Source: Bdellovibrionales bacterium (GTDB lineage: Bacteria; Bdellovibrionota; Bdellovibrionia; Bdellovibrionales; UBA1609). Taken from it: a stretch of 58,626 nt of DNA. The notes under the pieces were generated by a model. The model was not told the origin of the DNA, made no database searches, and saw nothing but the letters and a program-made list of their open reading frames with translations. The stretch lies in NCBI GenBank assembly GCA_028819545.1, contig JAPPLG010000014.1, forward strand, positions 1 through 58,626, read 5' to 3'. The translations under genes and the position numbers were made by a program. Positions 40,533-49,072 of this stretch are shown here, piece after piece; the first letter of the stretch is position 1; every line of letters begins with the position of its first letter.

Positions 40533-42437
40533 ATGATTTTTAAAAAGGATACAGCCGAATCAACGGCTCAGCAGGAGTCTGTCGGCAAGAAGACTCAAAT
40601 TCAAAGATCAGCTTTGCTGGATCAATTGGATAAAGAGGATGTTAATATTGAGCCCAACCCTCATGAAAAATCTTATGTGGATGAATCTAAAGATTTCACA
40701 AAATTCTATAATGAAAATATAGCTCATCAAAATTTTGAAGTGGGAGCTATTGTAAAAGGCAAAATTGTGGATGTGGATGATGACTATGTTGTTGTGGATG
40801 TGAATTACAAAAGTGAAGGCCTTATTCCCAAATCAGAATTTCAGGGGGCAGAGGGTTTTGTCGGTATTGAGATTGGAGCGGAAGTGGAGGTCTATATTGA
40901 CTCCATTGAAAATGACAACGGTATGATGGGGCTGTCTAAAGATCGAGCGGATATCATTCGTGTGTGGGAGGATATTTCCAAGGTTGCTAAAAATCAGGAG
41001 ATTATTGAGGGCACTGTAATTGCAAAAATTAAAGGCGGTTTGCAGGTGGATATTGGCGGAGTCAAAGCTTTTTTACCTGGAAGTCAATTGGAGCTTCGTC
41101 CTGTTAGAAATCTCAATCAATATTTAGGAAAAAAATATTCTTTTAAGATCATTAAGTTTAATCAAAAAAGAGGAAATATTGTTCTTTCCAGAAGAGTGAT
41201 CTTAGAAGAGGAAAGAGCCAGTTTAAGAACTCAAACTTTGGATGGTATTGATAAAGGTTCAGTAGTCAGTGGTATCGTTAAAAATATTACAGATTATGGT
41301 GTGTTTTTAGATTTGGGGGGTATTGACGGACTTTTACATATTACAGATATCAGTTGGAGCAGAATTAAACACCCTTCTGAGAAATTGTCTATTGGTGAAA
41401 CTATCCAAGTTAAAGTTTTGAAATTCGATAAAGAGAAAAAAAGAGTCAGCCTTGGTTTAAAACAGCTTCATGAGCATGAAAATCCATGGGAGCAGATCAA
41501 AGATGAAATTAAAGCAGGTGCGAAAGTGAAGGGAAAAGTCATGAGCTTTACAGACTATGGCGCTTTTGTAGCTATTAAAGAAGGAGTGGAAGGTCTGGTT
41601 CATATTAGTGAAATGAGCTGGGGCAAGAAGGTCAAAAACCCTTCTGATGTTTTAAAGATTGGAGAAGAAGTGGATTTACAGGTGATCCATGTGGATCAGG
41701 AACAACAGCGCATCAGCTTTAGTATGAAGAGGTTGAAAGAGAATCCATTTCAGCAATGGATTGATAAATATCCTGTGGGTCACAGTATGGAAGTTGTTGT
41801 AGACTCTATAGTGGATTTTGGATTTCTTGTGCATTTTACAGATGATGAAGAAGTTGAAGGGTTGATTCGCCTGACAGATTTGACATGGTCTTCACGAGCA
41901 ACAAAACCTAAATATCAAATTGGAGATAAGGTTAAAGTTGCCGTGTTGGGCTTTAATGTGGAAGAAGAAAAGTTTCAACTAGGTGTGAAACAGCTTCATA
42001 AAAACCCTTGGGATCAAATTGAATCTCTGTACTCTATTGGTTCTGTTTATAAGGTTAAAGTGGTTAAAATTATGGACTTTGGAGCTTTTGTTGAACTTTG
42101 CGACCATAAAGACGCTGGTGTTGTAGAAGGTTTAATTCACATTAGTGAACTGGATACAAAAAGAGTGGCTAAAGTAGAAGATGTTGTGAAGATAGGAGAT
42201 GTTTTATCTGCTGAAATTATTACTATGGATAAAGACTCTCATAAAATCGGTTTGAGTGTTAAGCTAGTGAAGTTGAGACAAGAAACAACCGGAAGTGTAT
42301 CTAATGAAGAAACAGGCCCTATGCAAACTTCTTCCAGTGAGCCTGAAGAAAAGAAAGAAAGCTTTTTTGCAAAAGCTCTTCGAGCGTCTATTGCTAAAGG
42401 AAAATCCGATTCCAAGGAAAAATCTGAAGATCTATAG
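40533..42437 (+). CDS. rpsA: 30S ribosomal protein S1
   Basis: S1 is 634 residues and contains six S1/OB repeats starting near 69, 154, 241, 326, 413 and 500. Characteristic lines are VKGKIVDVDDDYVVVDV, KNITDYGVFLDLGGIDGLLH, SFTDYGAFVAIKEGVEGLVH and MDFGAFVELCDHKDAGVVEG. A lysine/serine-rich disordered tail lies at about 585-634, and the N-terminus carries about 65 extra acidic residues. It binds mRNA on the small subunit and is needed for initiation. It lies between cmk and sppA. Confidence 0.97.
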   Translation: MIFKKDTAESTAQQESVGKKTQIQRSALLDQLDKEDVNIEPNPHEKSYVDESKDFTKFYNENIAHQNFEVGAIVKGKIVDVDDDYVVVDVNYKSEGLIPKSEFQGAEGFVGIEIGAEVEVYIDSIENDNGMMGLSKDRADIIRVWEDISKVAKNQEIIEGTVIAKIKGGLQVDIGGVKAFLPGSQLELRPVRNLNQYLGKKYSFKIIKFNQKRGNIVLSRRVILEEERASLRTQTLDGIDKGSVVSGIVKNITDYGVFLDLGGIDGLLHITDISWSRIKHPSEKLSIGETIQVKVLKFDKEKKRVSLGLKQLHEHENPWEQIKDEIKAGAKVKGKVMSFTDYGAFVAIKEGVEGLVHISEMSWGKKVKNPSDVLKIGEEVDLQVIHVDQEQQRISFSMKRLKENPFQQWIDKYPVGHSMEVVVDSIVDFGFLVHFTDDEEVEGLIRLTDLTWSSRATKPKYQIGDKVKVAVLGFNVEEEKFQLGVKQLHKNPWDQIESLYSIGSVYKVKVVKIMDFGAFVELCDHKDAGVVEGLIHISELDTKRVAKVEDVVKIGDVLSAEIITMDKDSHKIGLSVKLVKLRQETTGSVSNEETGPMQTSSSEPEEKKESFFAKALRASIAKGKSDSKEKSEDL

Positions 42438-42449
42438 GTGTCATTGATT

Positions 42450-43421
42450 ATGAGTCAAAAGAGTCATTGGTTTGGTTTTCTTTCTTCTGTCAGCCAAAAT
42501 ATCACGGTGATTGTCAACCTGTTGATACTGCTTTTCATCTTAGGCGGATGTATGTTGTTTTGTTCTTCTGTTACAGGGCGATCTTCTTTTTCATCTATTC
42601 GGGATGTGGTTCATCAGGATTCTATTCTAGTTCTTCGGTTGGAAGGTTTGATTATTGATTCGTCAGAAATTTTGGAAGATCTCCATGAGTACATGGGAAA
42701 TAAGAAAATCAAAGGAGTTCTTATTCGAGTGGACTCTCCTGGAGGCACAACTTCAGCCAGTCAGGAAATTTATAATGAAATCCATCGCCTGAAAGCCATA
42801 CATAAGAAACCTGTTGTCATGTCTATAGGCTCTCTTGGAGCCAGTGGAGCTTTTTATATCTCGATGGCTGGGGATAAAATCGTAGCCAATGAAGCCACTT
42901 TGATGGGGTCCATTGGAGTAGTTATTTATCTCACTAATTTAGAGAGGTTATACGAATGGGCTAAAGTAGAAAATTATGTTTTGAAGACAGGGGAGTTTAA
43001 AGATGCCGGCTCTCAATTTCGTCCTTTGACCAATAGAGAAAGGGATTTATTTCAAGACTTAATGGATCAGTTTTTGGATCATTTTAAAGAAGTGATTATT
43101 AAAGACAGAAAGCTTTCCACAGAGCTTGTAGAAGAGTTTGCAGATGGACGTGTATTTTCGGGAGAAACAGCTTTGCTTCAGGGGTTTATTGATCAAACAG
43201 GGACTTATTATGAAGCTTTAAATCTGATTGGAGAAATGACAGGTCTTGGAACAGATCCTGAGGTTTTTGAGCCTGTTAAAAAAGTAGATCGATGGGTAGA
43301 GTTATTTAATGCTTCTTTGAGATCTCTTTTTCCATGGTTTCAGCAGTCTTTATTTATTAAACAGGAGTTAAAAGCCCGTCCGCTCTACTTATTGCCTGAA
43401 ACTATTGGTCTTTCAAAATGA
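42450..43421 (+). CDS. sppA: Signal peptide peptidase SppA-like serine protease
   Basis: This 323-residue membrane-anchored protease is 36K-type (single catalytic domain). It has an N-terminal transmembrane segment (about 15-35, ITVIVNLLILLFILGGCM). The ClpP-like fold carries VDSPGGTTSASQEIYNEI (about 97-114), the nucleophile region SIGSLGASGAFYISMAGD (about 130-147) and the lysine in GEFKDAGS (about 187). GTG 42438 is a possible earlier start; ATG 42450 gives the normal membrane leader. It degrades leftover signal peptides in the inner membrane. It overlaps the rhomboid gene by four bases. Confidence 0.88.
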   Translation: MSQKSHWFGFLSSVSQNITVIVNLLILLFILGGCMLFCSSVTGRSSFSSIRDVVHQDSILVLRLEGLIIDSSEILEDLHEYMGNKKIKGVLIRVDSPGGTTSASQEIYNEIHRLKAIHKKPVVMSIGSLGASGAFYISMAGDKIVANEATLMGSIGVVIYLTNLERLYEWAKVENYVLKTGEFKDAGSQFRPLTNRERDLFQDLMDQFLDHFKEVIIKDRKLSTELVEEFADGRVFSGETALLQGFIDQTGTYYEALNLIGEMTGLGTDPEVFEPVKKVDRWVELFNASLRSLFPWFQQSLFIKQELKARPLYLLPETIGLSK

Positions 43422-44152
43422 GAAAAATCTATTCAGTAGGATTTCCTGGTATTTCCCCTTTTGTTAAGGCTTTGGTTATTGCAAATATTTCAGCTTGGTT
43501 TTTGCTGGTATTGGTGATCCAGCAATTTTTTTTAGATTCTCCTTATGTGTTTCAATTTTTAGGTTTAGTGCCTGATATTTTTTTAAGCGGCTATTTATGG
43601 CAGCCTTTTACTTATATGTTTATCCATGCCTCAGGCATTTTTCACATTTTATTTAACATGGTTATTTTGTGGATGTTTGGTTCAGAGTTGGAAAGACTTT
43701 GGGGCTCAAAGTTTTTTATGATTTATTATCTGACTTGTGGAGTGGGGGCGGCCCTTATCTATTGTATTGTTTTAATGGCAGTGGCTCTGTTTACAGAAGT
43801 GCCCTTGACGGGAGTGCCGGTCGTTGGATCATCTGGAGCTATTTTTGGGTTGATGGTGGCTTATGGTTTAATTTTTAAAGATCGTATTTTATATGTGATG
43901 ATGATTTTTCCAATGAGAGCTCGAACTTTTATTTACTTTCTTGCCGGTATTGAGATCTTAAGTGTACTGAGTTCTGGATTAGGAGGGCCTGTTGCAAACC
44001 TGGCCCATTTGGGGGGGCTGGCAACAGGGGTTCTTTTTTTAATTTTTTGGAAAAACTGGCATACTGTTTCTGCTTGGGTAAAGAGAAAGAAGCCTCACCG
44101 TCTGCATGTGGTTCGATCTGAAGACGTGGAGGATCGGAGGCGCTGGCACTAG
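43418..44152 (+). CDS. Rhomboid-family intramembrane serine protease
   Basis: The 244-residue protein has six predicted membrane helices. The catalytic pair is in GSSGAIFGLMVAYG (serine near residue 144, in the GxSGA motif) and HLGGLATGVLFLIFW (histidine near 196). The loop motif HILFNMVILWMFGSELERLW is the rhomboid HxxxN...GxxxE signature. It overlaps sppA (ATGA) and so is cotranscribed with it: two intramembrane or membrane proteases in one unit. Confidence 0.92.
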   Translation: MRKIYSVGFPGISPFVKALVIANISAWFLLVLVIQQFFLDSPYVFQFLGLVPDIFLSGYLWQPFTYMFIHASGIFHILFNMVILWMFGSELERLWGSKFFMIYYLTCGVGAALIYCIVLMAVALFTEVPLTGVPVVGSSGAIFGLMVAYGLIFKDRILYVMMIFPMRARTFIYFLAGIEILSVLSSGLGGPVANLAHLGGLATGVLFLIFWKNWHTVSAWVKRKKPHRLHVVRSEDVEDRRRWH

Positions 44153-44186
44153 TTTTTTCTTCTTTTAGAAAAAGAAGCAAAAGAAA

Positions 44187-44211
44187 CGTCATTCCTGTGA
44201 AGGCAGGAATC
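44187..44211. repeat. REP copy after the rhomboid gene
   Basis: CGTCATTCCTGTGAAGGCAG then GAATC; stem ATTCCTG/CAGGAAT. It sits 35 bases past the stop. The gap 44153-44480 holds this and the MITE-like element at 44262 and no gene. Confidence 0.7.
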
Positions 44212-44261
44212 TCTTCGTCATAGGTTTTCATATCTGTCTTGCTTAACTTTAATTGGTAAGG

Positions 44262-44407
44262 AAATACTTTGTATAAGTGTCTCAAAGCTCAAACATGCGC
44301 TCTACTACAGTTGTATTTTGTAAGCATTCGCTCAGCAGTTTCGGTTGGCACCTGCACTGCTTCGTGATCAAAGTCGAACTCGTTTGAGCCACTTATACAA
44401 AGTATTT
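44262..44407. mobile_element. MITE-like palindromic element, copy C
   Basis: This 146-bp element has ends AAATACTTTGTATAAGTGTC / GCCACTTATACAAAGTATTT and subterminal CTCAAA/TTTGAG. The hairpin module (44319-44365, in the opposite orientation to copy A) forms its interior. It is bounded by AT-rich DNA. No protein coding. Confidence 0.8.
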
Positions 44408-44480
44408 CAATTCCATCTTATAGAAATATAAAAACAGTATGAAAATCTATTAAACTCATTGAAATAAGGAAAGGTGAGGA

Positions 44481-44861
44481 TCAAAGGTCGGCAAAAAGGT
44501 CTATTTGATTGCCGTCCGGATCTAAAACGCTACAATAACGTTGTCCCCAAAAAGCATCCCAAGGGGCTTTAACACTTTGGAAACCGGCTTGTATTATTTT
44601 TGAGTACAATTCATCTACGCTTTTGACAGAACTTTGTTTAAAACAAAGGCTAACCCCTGTCCCTGAAGGCTCCACCCATTTTGGATTGATTTTTTTTACT
44701 AACTCTATTGAATCTACCATAATTCTTACTCCGCTTGGAGTAACACCTTCAAAATGATCTGAGCTTTCATTGAATCTTTTTAGATCCACTCCCAATAATT
44801 GATAAAATTTTATAGATGTACTGATATCTTTACTGACTATACCTATGGCATTTAAACTCAT
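44481..44861 (-). CDS. Glyoxalase/VOC-superfamily protein
   Basis: The 126-residue protein starts at ATG 44861, where GGAGA stands seven bases upstream; the first eight residues of the longer frame are probably not coding. It has the VOC beta-alpha-beta-beta-beta fold: IGIVSKDISTSIKFYQLLGV (about 5-24) and WDAFWGQRYCSVLDPDGNQIDL (last third). This is the DPDGN signature of metal-dependent VOC enzymes and resistance proteins. Specific substrate unknown. Confidence 0.82.
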   Translation of the reverse strand: MSLNAIGIVSKDISTSIKFYQLLGVDLKRFNESSDHFEGVTPSGVRIMVDSIELVKKINPKWVEPSGTGVSLCFKQSSVKSVDELYSKIIQAGFQSVKAPWDAFWGQRYCSVLDPDGNQIDLFADL

Positions 44862-44947
44862 TTTCTCATCTCCAAATTGAATCAACTTGCCTGAAAGGTG
44901 AAGATAGAGTATTCTACTTGCTTTGAAATAACATTAAGGTGAAAAAG

Positions 44948-45127
44948 ATGTTAGATAAATATTTAAACAAATTATACTTTGATAAAAGAATGATCCACTG
45001 GGGGCTTAGTCAGGGAGTGATCTCCCAACAGGATGTCCAAAAACATCTATCTGAGCTGGAAGATGTCAGCGACAAAGCGGATGTTATTCAACCGTCTTCA
45101 AAAGAAGATACAGAAAATACAGATTAA
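44948..45127 (+). CDS. Small hypothetical protein
   Basis: The 59-residue soluble protein starts at ATG 44948, with AAGGTG eight bases before it. It has a basic N-terminal half (LDKYLNKLYFDKRMIHWGLS) and an acidic, serine-rich end (QPSSKEDTENTD). No known family. It converges with and overlaps the next gene by four bases. Confidence 0.45.
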   Translation: MLDKYLNKLYFDKRMIHWGLSQGVISQQDVQKHLSELEDVSDKADVIQPSSKEDTENTD

Positions 45128-45615
45128 CGAAGACTTTGTTTTACAAAATGGGTCATGTAATAGCGGATCAAATAATCCATGCGAATATCTTTTCCTTGAT
45201 GGGTCCACTTCAATTCTCCAAAAGCGCCCCAAGCTCCTTTTAAATAATCTGAGGGGCGATTTTGCTCTTCCTGCCCAGGCAGTGCCGCATCCATATTTGA
45301 AAAACGTATAGAAATCCATCCTGCTTCTTTCATGGAGAAAATCATTTTATATCCATTTCGAAAAAGCATAAAATCCGCTGTTGTGCCTGTGATCCCATAA
45401 ATACGAATACTTCCCATGTAACCTTTAAGCTGATTAAAGAAAGAGATGTGCTGTGTAAATGCAGTGCGAAGCTGTTTTAGGAATTCTACTGTGTGTTCTT
45501 GCAAATCTACTTTAGAGGGGACAAATGGATTGGTTGTGGAAATTTTCCCTGTTTTTTCCATTTGCTCTTCTTGATGAACCAAGGTCTTAACCCAATTATT
45601 CTGAATTGTTTCCAT
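45124..45615 (-). CDS. Hypothetical protein
   Basis: The 163-residue soluble protein has no signal peptide and no family that I recognise. Its middle is beta-rich (GYMGSIRIYGITGTTADFML, WISIRFSNMDAALPG) and its N-terminus is helical (residues 1-60). It is transcribed on its own, divergent from pal and convergent with the small gene at 44948. The codon usage and the clear GG-rich region 5' of the start suggest a real gene. Confidence 0.55.
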   Translation of the reverse strand: METIQNNWVKTLVHQEEQMEKTGKISTTNPFVPSKVDLQEHTVEFLKQLRTAFTQHISFFNQLKGYMGSIRIYGITGTTADFMLFRNGYKMIFSMKEAGWISIRFSNMDAALPGQEEQNRPSDYLKGAWGAFGELKWTHQGKDIRMDYLIRYYMTHFVKQSLR

Positions 45616-45771
45616 AAAAACCCTGTAATTATTTTGTTTTGAGGGGGATCATCCTTATCTATATGCTGAAAGTCAAGAAAATGAAGATGTTTATTTTTCC
45701 GATTTGTGTCGTGATTTTCATGGTAAAATGTGACAAAATATAGGCCTGTTTTTCAAAAAGGAGTGGTTTTT

Positions 45772-46269
45772 ATGAATTTCAAGAACATTTTTTTATGTGT
45801 ATTGTTTAGTTTTTGTACAATTTCCTGCAGCAGCTTGTGGAAAAAGATAACTGGAAAAGACAGTGATATAGAAGGGGACATGGCTGGTGATATTGTATCA
45901 CAAGACATGGATGCAGATCAAAGGGGCAGTGACACTGGTGACATCAGTGGTTTGTCCAGTGTGTTTTTTGCTTACGACAGTTCAGTTTTGTCCGAAGATA
46001 CGAAAGACACTTTGAAAGAAAATGTAGAATGGATCAAAGACAACAGCCGTGTTTCTCGTGTGGAGCTGGAAGGGCACTGTGACCCTATGGGTTCTGAGGC
46101 TTATAACATAGGTTTGGGTCTTCGAAGAGCGCAAGCTGTAAAAACATACTTGGTTTCTTTAGGTGTTTCTGAGGATAAATTCTCTATTGTCAGCTACGGT
46201 GAAGAAAGACCTTTGTCGCAAACAGATAACTCTAAAAACAGACGTGTTAACTTTGTGCCTATCTATTAA
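45772..46269 (+). CDS. pal: Peptidoglycan-associated OmpA-like lipoprotein
   Basis: The 165-residue lipoprotein starts at ATG 45772, with AAAAGGAG nearby; the longer frame to 45730 adds a non-signal leader. The signal peptide ends in the lipobox TISC (cysteine near 19), so the protein is acylated. An acidic linker is followed by an OmpA domain (about 60-160): FFAYDSSVLSEDTKDTLKEN, ELEGHCDPMGSEAYNIGLGL (the family's D/R peptidoglycan motif), RRAQAVKTYLVSLGV and NRRVNFVP. It tethers the outer membrane to peptidoglycan. Confidence 0.9.
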   Translation: MNFKNIFLCVLFSFCTISCSSLWKKITGKDSDIEGDMAGDIVSQDMDADQRGSDTGDISGLSSVFFAYDSSVLSEDTKDTLKENVEWIKDNSRVSRVELEGHCDPMGSEAYNIGLGLRRAQAVKTYLVSLGVSEDKFSIVSYGEERPLSQTDNSKNRRVNFVPIY

Positions 46270-46271
46270 AA

Positions 46272-46577
46272 ATGGTTAAAATTTTTTATTTAATTGTTTT
46301 TGTATTTTGTATCTCTTGTGCTTCGACCATTTCTTTTAAGGAGTATGCCTTTGCAGAAGCGGCTCTTGAAGCTTCTGCCCGTGTAGATGCTCAAAGATTA
46401 AGCCCTCATTCTTATGTTAAAGCTCAGTCTTATTTTAGGCAGGGGAGGGTTGAATTTAATAATGCCAATTACGATACAGCCCGCTCTTATTTTACTCAGG
46501 CTCAAAAATTAGCTGAGACAGCTGAAGTGCGTAGTTATATTAAACGCAGTCAATCCGGTGGAGGCACTCTTTATTAG
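46272..46577 (+). CDS. DUF4398-like lipoprotein
   Basis: The 101-residue lipoprotein has a signal ending CISCAS (cysteine near 16) and one helical TPR-like hairpin: FAEAALEASARVDAQRLSPHSYVKAQSYF and FNNANYDTARSYFTQAQ (markers about 27-80). This is the DUF4398 pattern seen next to OmpA/Pal genes. It starts two bases after pal and is cotranscribed with it. Confidence 0.7.
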   Translation: MVKIFYLIVFVFCISCASTISFKEYAFAEAALEASARVDAQRLSPHSYVKAQSYFRQGRVEFNNANYDTARSYFTQAQKLAETAEVRSYIKRSQSGGGTLY

Positions 46578-46750
46578 GTTTTGTTATTACAAATTTATGA
46601 AGTTCATTCTGCTGTGAGGTTTTTCAATAGCCGCTCAACTTAATCCATACGTTTTTTCCATCTTTGTTTGTAATTATTTTCAAGATCTTTAAGAACAGAA
46701 AACACTATTTTCTTTTCAAGTTTTTAACGATTTGATCCGAGAAAGCAATA

Positions 46751-47752
46751 ATGAGTACAAAAATAATCTTTTCTAGTTTATTCATTTTTACAATAAACTA
46801 TTCAGTTGCACGTGAATGTGGCCGCTCCCGGGCTGGCACAGCCAAACACTATGAAGTCAGTATGAGATATGTGGAATATGATGAGCTGAATAGCAGTGAC
46901 CTGCCTCCTCGAAAGAAATTTAACCTTAATGAAAGTGACTCCAATCAGGATCTGGAGTATCAAGACTCCAATAACGATACTATTATTACTATTAAAATGG
47001 AAAGCCGAGACGATCACGGGTATGCTCAGCACACAAGTGATGTACAAATATTAGATGATACAGGTTTCTATACAGCACATTTCTTAATCCAAGATTTAAT
47101 GAAGAAAGCCAATGAAAATGGAATAATTGATTCAAGAGAAAATAAACAAGAGATTAAACTCATAAAAGAGCAATTAGAAAAATTTAAAGAATTGGTAGAA
47201 GAGGTTAAGCAATTTACTGTTTTTTCCTATGAAACAACTGCAGAAGATGTTGAAGACAGCATAGGAGATGAGTATTGGGAAGGAGATGGTGTTTTAGACA
47301 TATTAAATAAAGATCCTATCAATGCTTATGAATTGTTACAACATTGGACGGTGTTAATGAATGATGTGGCTTCTGCAAAAGATATACGTGTTCAAGCTTA
47401 TAAGTTGGATGAGCATTCCGGAAACTGGGACACTGTCGCTATACCTTCAATATGGAGAGTTATAGACGGTAGAGATCTCATGTCAAAAGCCATGTTAAAA
47501 TTACCTCGCTCTTTTGGAGGTACACATTTAGGAGTGGTTAAAGTTGCAGGGACAGCAGCAACACAGGAATTAAAAAAACATTTACATTATCCATATGGGT
47601 ATCATGCTCACGTGGGTGAGGCTGAAAAAAATGATCCTCTAGATGTATTACTTTATCCTATGTATTGTAATACTGTCCATTCACGTATTCTGGGTCAACC
47701 TAGAAGTTTTCTTAGACGTACCAAAGAGGCTATTAGTAGGGGTGTACGTTAA
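46751..47752 (+). CDS. Secreted protein of unknown family (tandem paralogue 1)
   Basis: The 333-residue exported protein starts with MSTKIIFSSLFIFTINYSVA and a mature end ARECGRSR. A conserved segment ILDDTGFYTAHFLIQDLM (about 98-115) recurs as RDETGFLSAYVLTFYWI in the next gene. A helical region with several acidic stretches follows (about 115-175). The C-terminal third is rich in His/Tyr (HLHYPYGYHAHVGEAEKNDP). I recognise no family. It lies 170 bases after the pal operon, in an AT-rich spacer. Confidence 0.5.
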   Translation: MSTKIIFSSLFIFTINYSVARECGRSRAGTAKHYEVSMRYVEYDELNSSDLPPRKKFNLNESDSNQDLEYQDSNNDTIITIKMESRDDHGYAQHTSDVQILDDTGFYTAHFLIQDLMKKANENGIIDSRENKQEIKLIKEQLEKFKELVEEVKQFTVFSYETTAEDVEDSIGDEYWEGDGVLDILNKDPINAYELLQHWTVLMNDVASAKDIRVQAYKLDEHSGNWDTVAIPSIWRVIDGRDLMSKAMLKLPRSFGGTHLGVVKVAGTAATQELKKHLHYPYGYHAHVGEAEKNDPLDVLLYPMYCNTVHSRILGQPRSFLRRTKEAISRGVR

Positions 47753-47772
47753 AAATATAAAGAGATATAAGT

Positions 47773-48558
47773 ATGTTAGAAAATTTATTTATGAGTCATA
47801 GAAGAAACAAAATAATTCTTTATATTATTTTTCTTTCATTTTTGCTTCATGTCCCCGCTCAGGCGCGGCAAAAATGCAATACCTTTAAAATAACAAATTA
47901 TAAATTCCAACTTTCCGCAGATAAAGAAGAACAAAACAATATTATTTCTTTTCATAAAGTACAGACAGATCGGCGTTCTTCGTCTCCTATTCAAAAAAGA
48001 CATCACTTGGATGTGAGAGATGAAACAGGATTCTTGTCTGCTTATGTACTCACTTTTTATTGGATTCAACAAGGAGGCGAGAATAAAAAAACCAAACAAC
48101 TAAAACTAGTTCAACAAATACTCAAGCATGTTACAAAATTTAAAAACAGAATTGAAAAAATAAAAATAGATCTCTCTAAAAAGAAGAAAAAGAATTCATA
48201 TCAAAATGATGTGAATCAACTTCTTTCGTATATAAATAACATTTTAAGAGAATTAAAAGCTCAAAATACTAATATTGAGAAGTTAGATGAAGCTTTTAAC
48301 TCTATTATTACTTTTTCTGTGGATGAATCAAAAATTCAAAATGGAATAGGTGTTTATGCATCCGTTAGAAAAGACGGCAAAAGTCAATGGAGTCAGAAAA
48401 AATCTATTAAAGAGCTGGATATTCTTCCTCCTTTGTTTGTTTCGGGAAAAAGAAAAACAAAATTTTTATGCAACAGAGAGGCTGAGAGTATTAAAGTGAG
48501 TGTTGAGTTCAGCGAAGGTTCCATAAGTTCTCTCCTCCAAACTCAGGAGGCAGGGTGA
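47773..48558 (+). CDS. Secreted protein of unknown family (tandem paralogue 2)
   Basis: The 261-residue exported protein may start at ATG 47773 or at ATG 47791 (MSHRRNKIILYIIFLSFLLH), the latter giving a cleaner signal peptide ending in AQA. After a mature CNTFKITNYKFQL comes DETGFLSAYVLTFYWIQQ, similar to the preceding protein, then a lysine-rich coiled coil (about 110-180). The C-terminal 80 residues are beta-rich (ITFSVDESKIQNGIGVYASV). It lies 20 bases after the previous gene and overlaps the next by a few bases, so the three form an operon. Confidence 0.5.
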   Translation: MLENLFMSHRRNKIILYIIFLSFLLHVPAQARQKCNTFKITNYKFQLSADKEEQNNIISFHKVQTDRRSSSPIQKRHHLDVRDETGFLSAYVLTFYWIQQGGENKKTKQLKLVQQILKHVTKFKNRIEKIKIDLSKKKKKNSYQNDVNQLLSYINNILRELKAQNTNIEKLDEAFNSIITFSVDESKIQNGIGVYASVRKDGKSQWSQKKSIKELDILPPLFVSGKRKTKFLCNREAESIKVSVEFSEGSISSLLQTQEAG

Positions 48559-48560
48559 GA

Positions 48561-48845
48561 ATGATGAGAACAAATACTCCATTTATTATTGTAGGAATAC
48601 TGATGTTTTTTCTACCTCATTTTTCTAAAACAGCTGTCTGCTTAAGAGTCGATGCAAAAGTGATTGGATATGATGAAAAACATTTTACATTAAGCTCTGC
48701 TGTCAACAAATCTTCTGATAAAAAACCAAAGCAGATACAAATTATCAGGGCTTCCTTATCTAAGACTATGGATAAGTTTTTAAAAATGAATGTTGGCAAT
48801 GTAGTCAATGAATGTTTTACAGCTAACAGTATTAAAAAAGAATAG
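48561..48845 (+). CDS. Small exported protein, third gene of the cassette
   Basis: The 94-residue protein has an N-terminal hydrophobic signal (NTPFIIVGILMFFLPHF) and a short basic mature domain with two cysteines (VCLRVDAKVIGYDE, NECFTANSIKKE). AGGAGG lies ten bases before ATG 48561; GTG 48555 is an alternative start. It overlaps the end of the previous gene in the alternative frame. No recognised family. It could be a partner or inhibitor of the two larger secreted proteins, a guess from position only. Confidence 0.4.
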   Translation: MMRTNTPFIIVGILMFFLPHFSKTAVCLRVDAKVIGYDEKHFTLSSAVNKSSDKKPKQIQIIRASLSKTMDKFLKMNVGNVVNECFTANSIKKE

Positions 48846-48954
48846 ATTATACTTATTAATTATCTTTAATAGTTCCAATAGGGTGCAACAATCAGCAACT
48901 TCTATTAGTGCATTGCTGAATAATTATTTGATAAAGCTTGATTATAACAATTGA

Positions 48955-49029
48955 AAGCTTGCTCTTTACTCTGGACTGGGTATGAAAAGTCCTGTAGAGT
49001 ATAGAAAATTAATGAACCGGGCTGTCTAG
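48955..49029 (+). pseudogene. Remnant of an IS3-type transposase C-terminus
   Basis: A short frame encodes KLALYSGLGMKSPVEYRK then LMNRAV and a stop. SGLGMKSPVEYRK matches the 'HS.LGY.SPVEY' end of IS3-family OrfB transposases. An in-frame stop is upstream, so it is only a fragment. The remainder of 48846-49072 shows no gene. Confidence 0.45.
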
Positions 49030-49072
49030 TTGACACGAGAGCCGTGATATATTTTTTATCTCAGCAGGTTAA

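Noticed and set aside
42450-44152. sppA-rhomboid pair as a new membrane-proteolysis system
   Set aside because: Both genes are ordinary family members with full catalytic sets; adjacency alone is not evidence of a special system.
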